DNA from: Thiosocius sp963719025
Lineage (GTDB): Bacteria > Pseudomonadota > Gammaproteobacteria > Chromatiales > Chromatiaceae
Reading direction: 5' to 3'
Length of the DNA: 64,000 nucleotides
Assembly (NCBI GenBank): GCA_963719025.1
Contig: CAVRBK010000058.1
Coordinates: 37,913-101,912 of the forward strand
The first letter of the stretch is position 1. Every line of letters begins with the position of its first letter. This document shows, piece by piece, positions 9,870 to 19,941 of the stretch. The translations under genes and the position numbers were made by a program. The notes under the pieces were generated by a model. It ran no database searches. It was not told the DNA's origin and saw nothing but the letters and a program-made list of their open reading frames with translations.

Positions 9870-12138
9870 ATGTTGAGCAAAGAGCTGGAATTCACGCTCA
9901 ATCAGGCCTTCAGGAAGGCCCGCGACAAGCAGCATGAGTTCATGACGATTGAGCACCTGCTGCTTGCGCTGCTGGACAACCCGGCTGCGGCCCAGGTGCT
10001 GCGCGCCTGCGGTGCCGACATCGAGGTCTTGCGCGACGACATCGACGGCTTTCTCGAGGAAACGACACCCCTGATCACCGACGACGAGTCGCGCGAGACC
10101 CAGCCGACACTCGGTTTTCAGCGGGTGCTGCAGCGTGCGGTGTTCCACGTGCAGTCGTCGGAGAAAAAAGAGGTCACCGGGGCCAACGTGCTGGTCGCGA
10201 TCTTCAGCGAGCAGGAATCGCAGGCGGTGTATTTTCTCGATCGCCAGAACATCACGCCGCCTCGACGTGGTGAATTACATTTCGCACGGCATCTCCAAGG
10301 TTTCGAGTGACGAGTCCGGCGATCATGAGAGCGAGAGCGGGACCAGCGAGGCGGAAGCGGGCGAGGAGCGTCAGGAGAGCGCGCTGGAGACCTATGCCAG
10401 TAACCTCAACGAGCAGGCGCGGCAAGGGCAAGATCGATCCGCTGATCGGTCGGCATGAGCGAAGTCGAGCGCACCATCCAGATTCTGTGCCGGCGTCGCA
10501 AGAACAATCCGCTTTTCGTCGGTGAGGCCGGTGTCGGCAAGACCGCCATCGCCGAGGGACTGGCGAAGAAGATCGTCGATGGCGAGGTGCCGGATGTGCT
10601 GGCCGGTTGCACGATTTATGCGCTCGACCTGGGCGGGCTGGTGGCCGGCACCAAGTACCGCGGCGATTTCGAGAAGCGCCTCAAGGCGGTGCTGGCCGAC
10701 CTCAAGCGCCAGCCGGAGGCGATCCTGTTCATCGACGAGATCCACACGATCATCGGGGCCGGAGCGGCCTCCGGTGGCGTCATGGACGCGTCCAACCTGA
10801 TCAAGCCGGTGCTTGCCTCGGGCGATCTGCGCTGCATCGGCTCGACGACCTACCAGGAGTACCGCGGCATCTTCGAAAAGGACCGTGCGCTGGCGCGGCG
10901 CTTCCAGAAGATCGACATCATCGAGCCGACGGTGGAGGAGACGATCCAGATCCTCAAGGGCCTGAAGACCCGCTTCGAGGAGCACCACGACGTGCGAGTA
11001 TTCGGCCAAGGCGCTGCGCGCTGCGGCCGAACTGGCCGACAAGTACATCAACGATCGCCACCTGCCGGACAAGGCGATCGACGTGATCGACGAGGCGGGC
11101 GCGGCCAACCAGCTGCTGCCGCCATCGAAGCGCAAAAAGAATGTCTCGGTGGGCGACGTGGAAGAATCGTGGTCGCCAAGATTGCGCGTATTCCGCCGCG
11201 CAAGGTGTCGACTCAGCGACACCGAGGCGCTGCGCAATCTCGAGCGCGACCTGCAGATGGTGGTGTTCGGCCAGGATGAGGCGATCGACGCCTTGTCGTC
11301 AGCCATCCGGATGAACCGCTCGGGTCTGGGTACCGACCAGAAACCGATCGGCTCCTTCCTGTTCGCCGGGCCCACCGGTGTCGGCAAGACCGAGGTCACC
11401 CGCCAACTGGCGCGGGTGCTCGGTCTGGAGCTGATTCGCTTCGACATGTCGGAGTACATGGAACGCCACACGGTGTCACGCCTGATCGGTGCGCCGCCGG
11501 GTTACGTCGGCTTCGACCAGGGCGGCCTGCTGACCGAGGAGATCAACAAGCATCCGCATTCGGTGCTGTTGCTGGACGAGATCGAGAAGGCGCACCCGGA
11601 TGTGTTCAACCTGCTGCTGCAGGTCATGGATCACGGCACGCTGACCGACAACAACGGTCGCAAGGCCGACTTCCGCAACGTGATTATCGTGATGACCACG
11701 AACGCCGGTGCCAGTGAGGCCAGCCGTACGTCGATCGGTTTCACCAAGCAGGATCACAGCAGTGATGCGATGGATGCGGTGCGCAAGCTGTTCACGCCGG
11801 AGTTTCGTAACCGGCTGGATTCGATCATCCAGTTCAATGGACTGGAAAAGTCCACAATCCTGAGCGTGGTCGACAAGTTCATGTTCGAACTCGAAGAGCA
11901 GCTGCACGAAAAGCATGTCAGCATCACGGTCGATAGTGATGTCAGGGAGTGGCTGGCCGATCACGGCTACGATCCGCAGATGGGTGCGCGGCCGATGGCC
12001 CGGGTGATCCAGGAGCAGATCAAGAAACCGCTGGCCGAGGAGCTGCTGTTCGGGCGTCTCGCGCAGGGGGGCAAGCTACGGGTCAGTGTGGCCGACGGCG
12101 AACTGGTGTTCGACTTCGAAGAGTCAGCGGTGCATTGA
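9870..12138 (+). CDS. clpA: ATP-dependent Clp protease ATP-binding subunit ClpA, six frameshifts
   Basis: ClpA is the AAA+ unfoldase of the ClpAP protease. The start MLSKELEFTLNQAFRKARDK, the first Walker A (GEAGVGKTAIAEG), Walker B (AILFIDEIHTIIGAG), the second Walker A (GPTGVGKTEVTRQLA) and the ClpP-docking region are all recognisable but spread over frames. I place extra bases at 10257-10258 (C), 10426-10428 (G), 10457 (G), 10997 (A) and 11213 (T), and a missing A near 11166. Net correction is four bases, which leaves exactly 755 codons including the stop, close to the E. coli length of 758. Conserved motifs show no substitution decay, so error is the simplest explanation. Confidence 0.9.
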
Positions 12139-12171
12139 CCATCGGGCGCTGATCGCCCGATTGGGGATTGA

Positions 12172-12390
12172 TCAGCGTTCGCGATAGACGATACGTCCTT
12201 TGCTCAGGTCGTAGGGTGTGAGTTCGACCTTCACCTTGTCGCCGGTGAGGATGCGGATGTAGTGTTTGCGCATCTTGCCGGAGATATGGGCCGTGACCAC
12301 GTGGCCATTTTCCAACTCAACCCGGAACATCGTGTTGGGCAGCGTGTCGACCACGGTGCCTTCCATTTCAATTACGTCTTCTTTCGCCAT
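12172..12390 (-). CDS. infA: Translation initiation factor IF-1
   Basis: IF-1 binds the 30S A site and assists IF-2 and IF-3 during initiation. The start MAKEDVIEMEGTVVDTLPNT gives 72 residues, identical in length to E. coli InfA; a longer frame reaching 12456 has no homology upstream of this Met. The S1/OB fold signatures VELENGHVVTAHISGKMRKH and LTPYDLSKGRIVYRER are present. It is convergent with clpA, as in E. coli. Confidence 0.97.
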   Translation of the reverse strand: MAKEDVIEMEGTVVDTLPNTMFRVELENGHVVTAHISGKMRKHYIRILTGDKVKVELTPYDLSKGRIVYRER

Positions 12391-12532
12391 CTCTAGGGTG
12401 TCCGATTCTCGGTAGCGACAAGGGCGCGCTACCCACAAGGCGCGAAAGTATAGCAAAGCCGTTGCGGTGTGACACCGATGGCTGCGTAAGGTAATTGCTG
12501 CAAGCGCGCTTCGCGCCGGGTGGGGGGCGGGC

Positions 12533-13291
12533 TCAGCCCAGGTCGGCGGGCGATTTTGCCTCGGAATCGGGCTGCTGCCCGGCCTGCAGGGCCTGCCAAT
12601 GGCCTTCGCGCCACAGCTCGATCGGGCGAAAATCCAGTTTATAGGCCATCTTTTGGCTCTCGCGGATCCAGTAACCGAGGTACAGGTAGGGCAGTTTCAT
12701 GTCTTTCGCATGGGCGATCTGACGCAGGATGGCCAGGTTGCCAAGTGAACGGTCTGCCAGGTCCGGGTCGAAAAAGGTGTAGACCGCTGACAGGCCGTCG
12801 TCCGCGCGGTCGGTCACTGCGACGGCGACCAGCCGTCGGCCGAGGCGAAACTCCAGGAACCGCGAATCGCTCCAGGCGGCCGTCAGAAACGACATGTATT
12901 CCTCTTCCGAGGCGTTTGCCATCTCGCCATCCTCGTGGCGCGCCTTGGTGTAGCGGGCATACAGGCTGTAGTGATCCGGGTCGAAGACCGGCGCTTTCTC
13001 TTCCAACACGATATCGGTGTTTGCACGGATGACCCGGCGCTGGTTCCGCCGTGGTTCGAAATGCTCGACCGGCACCCGCACGGAAACGCACTGTTGGCAG
13101 CCCTCGCAACGCGGTGCGTAAACCAGTTTTCCGCTGCGTCGAAATCCGTAGTGCAGCAGTTGGCTGTAGGTCGACATGTCCATCGCCGCTTCGGGGTCGG
13201 CAAACAGGGTGCTGCTCTGCCGATCCGGCAGGTAGCTGCAGGGATGCGGCGCCGACAGGTAGAGTGGCAGTTGGCGCTGGCGATCCTTCAC
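12533..13291 (-). CDS. bpt: Aspartate/glutamate leucyltransferase Bpt
   Basis: Bpt is a homologue of eukaryotic arginyltransferase that transfers Leu from Leu-tRNA to proteins with N-terminal Asp or Glu, making primary N-degrons. The 252-residue protein has the N-terminal cysteine cluster CEGCQQCVSVRVPVEHF and the C-terminal segment DLADRSLGNLAILRQI and YWIRESQKMAYK typical of the ATE/Bpt family. Its start overlaps the end of aat by 4 bases, so the two transferases are translationally coupled. E. coli lacks Bpt; many other proteobacteria have it. Confidence 0.93.
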   Translation of the reverse strand: MKDRQRQLPLYLSAPHPCSYLPDRQSSTLFADPEAAMDMSTYSQLLHYGFRRSGKLVYAPRCEGCQQCVSVRVPVEHFEPRRNQRRVIRANTDIVLEEKAPVFDPDHYSLYARYTKARHEDGEMANASEEEYMSFLTAAWSDSRFLEFRLGRRLVAVAVTDRADDGLSAVYTFFDPDLADRSLGNLAILRQIAHAKDMKLPYLYLGYWIRESQKMAYKLDFRPIELWREGHWQALQAGQQPDSEAKSPADLG

Positions 13292-14010
13292 TGCGCAGAC
13301 CGGATTGTCGCAGCAGGGAAGGGGGCTTGCGCGGTGAGCGGCGCCGCATCGGCATCCACCGCCGCCTCGAGTTCCTGATGAAACCGTTCCCTGTCAATTT
13401 CGCAGGCGCCCAGGCCGGCGAGGTGATCGGTATGGATCTGGCAGTCGATGATGCGGTAGGGCACCTCGGCTGCGCGCTCGGCCAGCAGGCACATGGCGAT
13501 CTTTGACGCATCGCTACGCCGGCTGAACATGGATTCGCCAAAGAACGCCTGGCCGATCGATACGCCGTATAGTCCGCCGACCAGTTCATCTGCCTCCCAT
13601 ACCTCGAAGGAATGGGCGTGTCCGGCACGGTGCAGGTCGACATAGGACTGGATCATCTCGGGCAGCAACCAGGTTCCTCCCTGGCCGTTGCGCGGTGCCG
13701 CGCAGGCGCGGATGACAGCCTCAAAGGCCGTGTCGATACTCACCCGGTATCCCTTGTTGCGCATGGATCGACGCAGGCTGCGCGAGACATGCAACGCATG
13801 CGGAAACAGCACCATGCGCGGGGCGGGGCTCCACCAGAGAATCGGCTGGTCCGTGCTGTACCAGGGGAAGATGCCAGACCGGTAGGCATGGAGCAGGCGT
13901 TGCTGCGACAGATCACCGCCGATCGCGAGGAGCCCGTTCGGGTCGGTTTCGGCCAGACCGGTATCCGGAAATCCGATTTCGGGCGGCGTGCCATCCAGGT
14001 CAAAGATCAC
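13288..14010 (-). CDS. aat: Leucyl/phenylalanyl-tRNA--protein transferase
   Basis: Aat adds Leu or Phe to N-terminal Arg or Lys, generating N-degrons read by ClpS. The 240-residue protein has the signatures NGLLAIGGDL, YRSGIFPWY, WWSPAPRMVLFP, TWLLPEMIQSY and GESMFSRRSDASKIAM, all diagnostic. It precedes and overlaps bpt, and lies two genes from clpA as in E. coli. Confidence 0.96.
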   Translation of the reverse strand: MIFDLDGTPPEIGFPDTGLAETDPNGLLAIGGDLSQQRLLHAYRSGIFPWYSTDQPILWWSPAPRMVLFPHALHVSRSLRRSMRNKGYRVSIDTAFEAVIRACAAPRNGQGGTWLLPEMIQSYVDLHRAGHAHSFEVWEADELVGGLYGVSIGQAFFGESMFSRRSDASKIAMCLLAERAAEVPYRIIDCQIHTDHLAGLGACEIDRERFHQELEAAVDADAAPLTAQAPFPAATIRSAQ

Positions 14011-14114
14011 GATTCGGGGTCGTCACATTAAAGGCTTTGGCGCTTACGGGAACTGCAGTTTAGCGTGCCCGGATCGGATCCGGCGAACCGGACTGCAGCG
14101 GCCGGGCGCTGGCC

Positions 14115-15293
14115 TTATTCACTGTCATCCGGCTTTCGGTAGGGACTGCGGTCTTGCATATCGCGCATGTAGTCCTGCATGCCCGCTCGCTCGTATTCGA
14201 GGTGTTTGCCGACAGCGGCATGAAACTGCTCATTGGCCAGCCAGTGTGCCGAGAGCGTCTCGGTCGGCAGGAATCCCCGTGCGATCTTGTGTTCGCCCTG
14301 CGCGCCGGGTTCAAAGCGGGCCAGGCCGTGGCGGATGCAGAACTCCAGGCCCTGGTAGTAGCAGGCCTCGAAGTGCAGGTTGTCGAAGTGTTCGCTGCAG
14401 CCCCAGTGACGGCCGTACAGGGTATCCGCACCAACCAGACAGAAGGCTGCTGCAACCGGGCGGCCTGCGTGTTCGGCCATGATCAGCAGTACCTGTTCGG
14501 GCATGTCGCGCGCAATCGCGCTAAAGAAGCCGGCCGACAGCGTCGGGATGCCGCCGCGCTTATCGAACGTGGATTCGTAGAGCCGGTGGAAGGTTGCCCA
14601 GTCGGCCGCGCTGGCATCGTGCCCGCTGAGCAGACGGAAGTCGATGCCCGCCTCGGCGACCCGTCGGCGTTCCTTGCGGATATTCTTGCGCTTGCCGGAC
14701 GTCAGGGTGGCGAGAAAGCTCTCAAAATCCGCATAGCCCTCGTTCTGCCAATGGAACTGGCACCCCACGCGGCGCATCAGACCCTGTGCTTCAATCGCCG
14801 CATTTTCCTCGGGTAGGGTAAACAGCCAGTGCAATGACGAAACTTCAAGCTGGCGGGCCAGTTCGAGCGCAGCGCGAATCAGCTGATCCCGCGTCTCAGG
14901 CGCCGCGTCGGGGTGCAGCAGCAGTTTCGGGCCGGTCGCGGGGGTGTAGGGTGAGGCACTCACCAGCTTCGGGTAGTAGCTGAGGCCGTTGCGCTCATAG
15001 GCATCGGCCCAGGCCCAGTCGAATACGAACTCGCCGTACGAGTTGAACTTGAGGTAAAGCGGTGTCGCGCCGAGCAGCCGTCCGTCGGTGTCGACAAGGG
15101 TCAGGTGGCGTGGCAGCCAGCCATAGCGCTCACCAAGGCAACCCTCGGTTTCCAGTGCGCTGAGGAACTCATGGCGCAAAAACGGGTAGGCGGCGACACC
15201 CAGTGCATTCCAGCCGTCGCGGTCGAGCGTGCTGATGTCGTCGACGATGCGAACGCGAAGCTGTTGTTCAGCGGGAACGGTAGTAGCGGTCAT
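14115..15293 (-). CDS. COG3146-family (GNAT/FemAB-like) predicted N-acyltransferase
   Basis: The protein has 392 residues from the ATG at 15291-15293 (MTATTVPAEQQLRVRIVDD); an upstream ATG at 15359 would add 22 residues, and neither has a clear ribosome site. It matches the COG3146/DUF482 group: LRHEFLSALETEGC, FDWAWADAYERNGLSYYPKL, RKNIRKERRRVAEAGI, and a C-terminal GNAT-like part with RHWGCSEHFDNLHFEACYYQ and FEPGAQGEHKIARGFLP. The last motif is highly conserved in the group. The acceptor substrate is not known, though the fold suggests transfer of an acyl or aminoacyl group. Confidence 0.85.
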   Translation of the reverse strand: MTATTVPAEQQLRVRIVDDISTLDRDGWNALGVAAYPFLRHEFLSALETEGCLGERYGWLPRHLTLVDTDGRLLGATPLYLKFNSYGEFVFDWAWADAYERNGLSYYPKLVSASPYTPATGPKLLLHPDAAPETRDQLIRAALELARQLEVSSLHWLFTLPEENAAIEAQGLMRRVGCQFHWQNEGYADFESFLATLTSGKRKNIRKERRRVAEAGIDFRLLSGHDASAADWATFHRLYESTFDKRGGIPTLSAGFFSAIARDMPEQVLLIMAEHAGRPVAAAFCLVGADTLYGRHWGCSEHFDNLHFEACYYQGLEFCIRHGLARFEPGAQGEHKIARGFLPTETLSAHWLANEQFHAAVGKHLEYERAGMQDYMRDMQDRSPYRKPDDSE

Positions 15294-15449
15294 GGGGCGA
15301 CGGTATGGCCGCGCCGCATCGCGGTCAACCGAATAAAGCCACGGGAAAAATACTGACATCACCCTGTATTGCCAGGCGCGGTCATTGGCTCTGCCGATTG
15401 GCTGAAATGGCGCGGGCGACACGCCTGTTCGCCCGCGACGCTTGTTGGT

Positions 15450-16412
15450 TCAGGCCTTCAGTTCGAGGGCGTCGAGGTATTTTTCGGCGTCCAGTGCGGC
15501 CATGCAGCCGCTACCGGCCGAGGTAATGGCCTGGCGATACACATGGTCCATCACGTCACCGGCCGCAAACACGCCCTCGACCGAAGTGGCCGTGGCATTG
15601 CCTTCGTTGCCACTGTGCACCTTGATATAACCGCCGGCCATATCAAGTTGTCCTTCGAAGATGTCGGTATTCGGCTTGTGTCCGATCGCAATGAAAAGAC
15701 CGTGCACATCGATGTCGCGGGTACTGTCATCCTTGGTGCTCTTGATGCGGATTCCGGTGACGCCACTTTTGTCGCCGAGGACCTCGTCGAGCGTGCTGTC
15801 CCAGGCCAGCGTGACATTGCCGTTCTCGGCCTTGTCGAGCAGCTGCTTCTGCAGGATCTTTTCGGCGCGCAGGGCGTCGCGACGATGCACCAGGGTGACC
15901 TCCGAGGCAATATTGGAGAGGTACAGGGCCTCTTCCACCGCGGTATTGCCGCCACCGATCACCGCGACTTTCTGGTTGCGATAGAAAAAGCCGTCGCAGG
16001 TCGCACAGGCCGACACACCCTTGCCCTTGAAGGCCTCTTCGGAGGGCAGGCCCAGGTACTGCGCGGAGGCGCCGGTCGCGATGACCAGTGCGTCGCAGGT
16101 ATAGCGCTGGCTGTCGCCCTTGAGCTGGAACGGTCGCTGGCTGAGATCGACCTCGCTGATGTAGTCGAAGATGATTTCGGTCTCGAAGCGTTCCGCGTGA
16201 GCCTGCATGCGTGCCATCAGGTCGGGGCCCTGGACCCCGTCGTTGTCGCCGGGCCAGTTGTCGACATCGGTCGTGGTCATCAGCTGGCCACCCTGTTCCA
16301 TGCCGGTGACCAGAACCGGGTTCAGGTTGGCGCGTGCGGCATAGACTGCTGCTGAGTAGCCGGCAGGGCCGGATCCGAGAATCAACAGTCGGCAATGCTT
16401 GGTTTCGCTCAT
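15450..16412 (-). CDS. trxB: Thioredoxin reductase
   Basis: TrxB uses NADPH and FAD to reduce thioredoxin. The 320-residue protein (E. coli 321) has the FAD-binding GSGPAGYSAA near residue 13, the redox-active dithiol CATC in GVSACATCDGFFYRNQ, the NADPH-binding GGGNTAVEEALYL, and the C-terminal FAD motif GVFAAGDVMDHVYRQAI. It is divergent from ald. In E. coli trxB sits next to lrp and ftsK; here ald occupies the lrp position. Confidence 0.97.
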   Translation of the reverse strand: MSETKHCRLLILGSGPAGYSAAVYAARANLNPVLVTGMEQGGQLMTTTDVDNWPGDNDGVQGPDLMARMQAHAERFETEIIFDYISEVDLSQRPFQLKGDSQRYTCDALVIATGASAQYLGLPSEEAFKGKGVSACATCDGFFYRNQKVAVIGGGNTAVEEALYLSNIASEVTLVHRRDALRAEKILQKQLLDKAENGNVTLAWDSTLDEVLGDKSGVTGIRIKSTKDDSTRDIDVHGLFIAIGHKPNTDIFEGQLDMAGGYIKVHSGNEGNATATSVEGVFAAGDVMDHVYRQAITSAGSGCMAALDAEKYLDALELKA

Positions 16413-16515
16413 GCAGAAAGTCTCCTGTTATGAAAGATGTGTCGAGTCCCGTTCACGGGATGGCGAAGGGCTTTGGCGCGCCATACTATAGGGAACCTGG
16501 TCTGGAGGTAAATGC

Positions 16516-17577
16516 ATGTACTTACGTGTTGGCGTTCCAAAGGAAAGCAAACCCCTCGAAGGCAGGGTCGCATTGACCCCGGCGGCCGTGGGTGAACTCT
16601 GCCAGCGCGGAGTTGAAGTCGCGATCGAGCATACCGCGGGCATCGGCAGCATGTATCCCGACGAGGCCTACGCAGCGGTCGGTGCAGCGATTCTTCCGTC
16701 TGCCAAGGCGCTGTACGACTGGGCCCAGCTGGTGGTCAAGGTCAAGGAGCCGATAGGCGACGAAATCAGGCTGCTGAAGCCGGACCACCTGCTGTTTTGT
16801 TACCTGCACCTGGCGGCGAATCGTCCCCTGACCGAGGTGTTGTGCGACATCGGCCTCACCGCGCTGGCCTTTGAAACGGTCGAGGATCGTGGGCGGCTGC
16901 CTGTTCTCGTCCCGATGAGTGATATCGCCGGACGCATTGCCGTGCAGGTTGGTGCCCACCTGCTGCATACGCCGCAGGGTGGAAAGGGGGTGCTGCTCGG
17001 TGGCCTGGCCAGCGTGGAACGCGGCGAAGTGGTTGTTCTCGGTGCGGGAAATGCCGGTGGTGCCGCGGTGCGGGCAGCGGCTGCGCTGGGTGCGAACGTA
17101 ACAGTCTTCGATCGTGATCCGGCGAAGCTCGAAGCCATGCACCTGCTCGCCGCCAACATCACGGCGCTGGTGCCCAACGAGGCGGCGGTATCCGCCGCGG
17201 TAGCGCGTGCCGACCTGCTGATCGGGGCCGTCCTGCTGCCAGGGGCCGCCGCGCCACGCGTCGTGTCGCGCGCGCAGATTGGCGCCATGCAGGCGGGCAG
17301 TGTGGTGGTCGATATCTCGGTCGACCAGGGCGGCTGTATCGAGACCACGCGGGCCACGACCTATGACGCGCCGACCTACGTGGAGCAGGGGGTCCAGCAT
17401 TTTTGTGTCACCAACATGCCGGGCGCCGTGCCCCGCAGCGCCACTCAGGCCCTGTCGGCTGCGGTGTTGCCATACCTGCTGAAGCTGCTTGAGCCGGACT
17501 GGCGTGATGATCCGCGTCTGCTCGGTGCAGTCAATGTCAGCGACGGCATAGTGGTGCTGCCGGCGCTACTGGCTTGA
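16516..17577 (+). CDS. ald: Alanine dehydrogenase
   Basis: Ald interconverts L-alanine and pyruvate plus ammonia with NAD. The 353-residue protein is slightly shorter than typical (about 370). It starts MYLRVGVPKESKPLEGRVAL with the substrate-binding Arg, and has KVKEPIGDE (catalytic Lys), LHLAANRPLT (His), the Rossmann motif VLGAGNAGGAAVRAAAALGA and the VDISVDQGGCIETTRAT signature. A GGAGGT ribosome site precedes the ATG by six bases. The gene could serve nitrogen or carbon balance together with the glutamate dehydrogenase of the island, but nothing links them directly. Confidence 0.95.
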   Translation: MYLRVGVPKESKPLEGRVALTPAAVGELCQRGVEVAIEHTAGIGSMYPDEAYAAVGAAILPSAKALYDWAQLVVKVKEPIGDEIRLLKPDHLLFCYLHLAANRPLTEVLCDIGLTALAFETVEDRGRLPVLVPMSDIAGRIAVQVGAHLLHTPQGGKGVLLGGLASVERGEVVVLGAGNAGGAAVRAAAALGANVTVFDRDPAKLEAMHLLAANITALVPNEAAVSAAVARADLLIGAVLLPGAAAPRVVSRAQIGAMQAGSVVVDISVDQGGCIETTRATTYDAPTYVEQGVQHFCVTNMPGAVPRSATQALSAAVLPYLLKLLEPDWRDDPRLLGAVNVSDGIVVLPALLA

Positions 17578-17633
17578 TTGTTGTTCGGGCATGCCCTGTG
17601 AGATAATTCCAAATTACGTTCAATTCATTTCAT

Positions 17634-17659
17634 AAATAGCTGTTTTTTAACGGCTATTT
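17634..17659. repeat. Inverted repeat in the ftsK leader
   Basis: AAATAGC and GCTATTT, 7 bases each, are separated by 12 bases and end 9 bases before the ftsK ATG. It could fold near the ribosome site or act as an operator; no function is shown. Confidence 0.35.
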
Positions 17660-17668
17660 GGTGTCGTT

Positions 17669-19939
17669 ATGCATGCTTCGCTGAGTAAGCGACTGAAAGA
17701 AGGCGGTTTTTTGCTGCTGCTGGCGATCGGGGTCTACTTCCTGATGGCCCTGTTTTCCTATTCACCGGACGACCCCAGCTGGGTGTACGAGAGTGCCAAG
17801 CGGCATGCCGATAACGCCGGCGGGGTTGCCGGCGCATGGGTCGCCAGCGTGCTGTTCATGCTGTTCGGCAAGGTCGCCTACGTGTTCCCGCTGATGATCG
17901 CCTGGGGCGGCTGGCTGATGTTCCGCGAGCGTGACGAAGCACAGCACAGCGCCACCTTGCGCGTTGCCCGCTGGATCGGTTTTGTGCTGATCGTCCTCAC
18001 CGCCACCTCGCTTGCCTCGCTGCATTTCGGTGGTGCCGACCACCTGCCTGAAGGGGCCGGTGGTATTACCGGCGAATTCATTGGTGGCTCGGGCAAGGCG
18101 GTACTGAACTCCGACGGTGCGAGCCTGCTGCTGCTGGCGCTGTTGCTGATCGGTTTCACCCTGTTTACCGGTGTATCGTGGCTGGGCGTGATGGACAGCC
18201 TGGGTGGCTTTGTCCTCAACGCCTGGCGCCAGGGTGTCATGCTGCTTGGCGACCTGTCGGAAAAGCGCCAGGCGAACCGCATGAAGCAGGAACGCCAGGA
18301 AGTCGCGAAGAAAGAAAAGGTGCGCAAGCGCAACAAGGCGCCGCCGGTGATCGAGAAAAAGGAACCGACGATCAAGACCAGCGTGCGGGTCGAGAAAGAG
18401 AAGCAGATGACGCTGCTCGATCCGGAACCGAATAGCGAGCTTCCTCCGTTGGGGCTGCTCGATCCGCCGAAGAAGAGCGGCAAAGGCCTGTCGACCGAGG
18501 CGTTGCAGGCGCTCTCCGGGCAGGTCGAGCGCAAGCTTGCCGATTTCGGGGTGATAGCCGAGGTCACGGCCGTGCACCCGGGGCCGGTGGTTACCCTGTT
18601 CGAGTTGCAACTTGCGGCGGGCACCAAGGCCAGCAAGGTGACCAACCTGTCGAAGGATCTCGCCAGGGCCCTCTCGGTGGTTTCGGTGCGTGTGGTCGAG
18701 GTTATCCCCGGCAAGACCGTGATCGGGCTGGAGATTCCCAACGAATATCGCGAAACCGTGTTTCTCAGCGAGACCCTGCGCTCTGAGGCCTACGATCGCT
18801 CCAAGTCGCCGCTCACCCTGGCCCTCGGCAAGGACATCGTCGGTGAGCCGGTGGTGGTCGACCTGGCGAAGATGCCGCATGCCCTGATCGCCGGTACGAC
18901 CGGGTCGGGTAAATCAGTCGCAGTCAACGCGATGATTCTGAGCCTGCTGTACAAGGCGACCGCCGAAGACATCCGCCTGATCATGATCGATCCGAAAATG
19001 CTCGAGTTGTCGGTCTACGAGGGTATCCCGCATCTGCTGACACCGGTTGTCACCGACATGAAGGAGGCCGCAAACGCGCTGCGCTGGTGTGTGGCCGAGA
19101 TGGAGCGTCGCTACCGCCTGATGGCCTCGCTGGGTGTGCGCAACATTGCCGGATACAACAAGAAGGTGAAGGATGCGGCCAAGGCCGGCGAGCCGATCAA
19201 GGATCCGCTGTTCAAACCCGAGCCCGATCCGCTGACCGGCGATCTGCCGGAGATCCCCGATCTGACGTCGATGCCCTACATCGTGGTTGTGGTCGACGAG
19301 TTCGCCGACATGATGATGGTGGTCGGCAAGAAGGTCGAAGAGCTGATTGCCCGACTGGCACAGAAGGCGCGCGCGGCCGGTGTGCACCTGTTGCTGGCAA
19401 CCCAGCGCCCCTCGGTGGATGTGATCACCGGCCTGATCAAGGCCAATATCCCCACGCGGATCGCCTTCCAGGTGTCGTCACGCGTGGATTCGCGCACCAT
19501 TCTCGATCAGATGGGTGCGGAGGCATTGTTGGGCCATGGCGACATGTTGTACCTGCCGCCTGGCACCAGTATTCCGCAACGCACCCACGGTGCCTTTGTC
19601 GATGACCACGAGGTGCATCGCGTGGTCAGCCACCTGAGGCAGGCCGGCGCGCCGAATTACGTCGACGAGATTCTTCAGGAACCAACCGAGGCGATCCCCG
19701 GTCTATCGGCTGACGCTTCGGGTGTGGATACCGAGGACCAGGACCCGCTGTTCGACGATGCGGTCCAGATCGTCACCGAGTCGCGCCGCGGTTCGATCTC
19801 CGGCGTGCAGCGGCGGTTGAAGATCGGCTACAACCGTGCGGCGAGGCTGGTCGAGGAGATGGAGCGGATCGGCATCGTCAGCTCGGCCGACGAGCGGGGC
19901 AACCGGGAAGTGCTCGCACCCCCACCAGTAAAGGATTGA
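17669..19939 (+). CDS. ftsK: DNA translocase FtsK
   Basis: FtsK pumps chromosome ends through the division septum and activates XerCD at dif. The 756-residue protein has four or five N-terminal membrane helices (first at GGFLLLLAIGVYFLMALFSY), a short charged linker rich in Lys and Glu (about residues 205-260), then the motor with Walker A GTTGSGKSVAVN and Walker B YIVVVVDEFADMMMVVG. The C-terminal gamma winged helix (SISGVQRRLKIGYNRAARLV) reads KOPS. The linker is much shorter than in E. coli (1329 residues), which is usual outside enterics. LolA follows immediately. Confidence 0.97.
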   Translation: MHASLSKRLKEGGFLLLLAIGVYFLMALFSYSPDDPSWVYESAKRHADNAGGVAGAWVASVLFMLFGKVAYVFPLMIAWGGWLMFRERDEAQHSATLRVARWIGFVLIVLTATSLASLHFGGADHLPEGAGGITGEFIGGSGKAVLNSDGASLLLLALLLIGFTLFTGVSWLGVMDSLGGFVLNAWRQGVMLLGDLSEKRQANRMKQERQEVAKKEKVRKRNKAPPVIEKKEPTIKTSVRVEKEKQMTLLDPEPNSELPPLGLLDPPKKSGKGLSTEALQALSGQVERKLADFGVIAEVTAVHPGPVVTLFELQLAAGTKASKVTNLSKDLARALSVVSVRVVEVIPGKTVIGLEIPNEYRETVFLSETLRSEAYDRSKSPLTLALGKDIVGEPVVVDLAKMPHALIAGTTGSGKSVAVNAMILSLLYKATAEDIRLIMIDPKMLELSVYEGIPHLLTPVVTDMKEAANALRWCVAEMERRYRLMASLGVRNIAGYNKKVKDAAKAGEPIKDPLFKPEPDPLTGDLPEIPDLTSMPYIVVVVDEFADMMMVVGKKVEELIARLAQKARAAGVHLLLATQRPSVDVITGLIKANIPTRIAFQVSSRVDSRTILDQMGAEALLGHGDMLYLPPGTSIPQRTHGAFVDDHEVHRVVSHLRQAGAPNYVDEILQEPTEAIPGLSADASGVDTEDQDPLFDDAVQIVTESRRGSISGVQRRLKIGYNRAARLVEEMERIGIVSSADERGNREVLAPPPVKD

Positions 19940-19941
19940 CG

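Noticed and set aside
9480..12138. Reading clpS and clpA as genuine pseudogenes
   Set aside because: Motifs are intact in every segment and correcting single bases gives exact family lengths, so decay is less likely than sequence error. Left as a testable finding.
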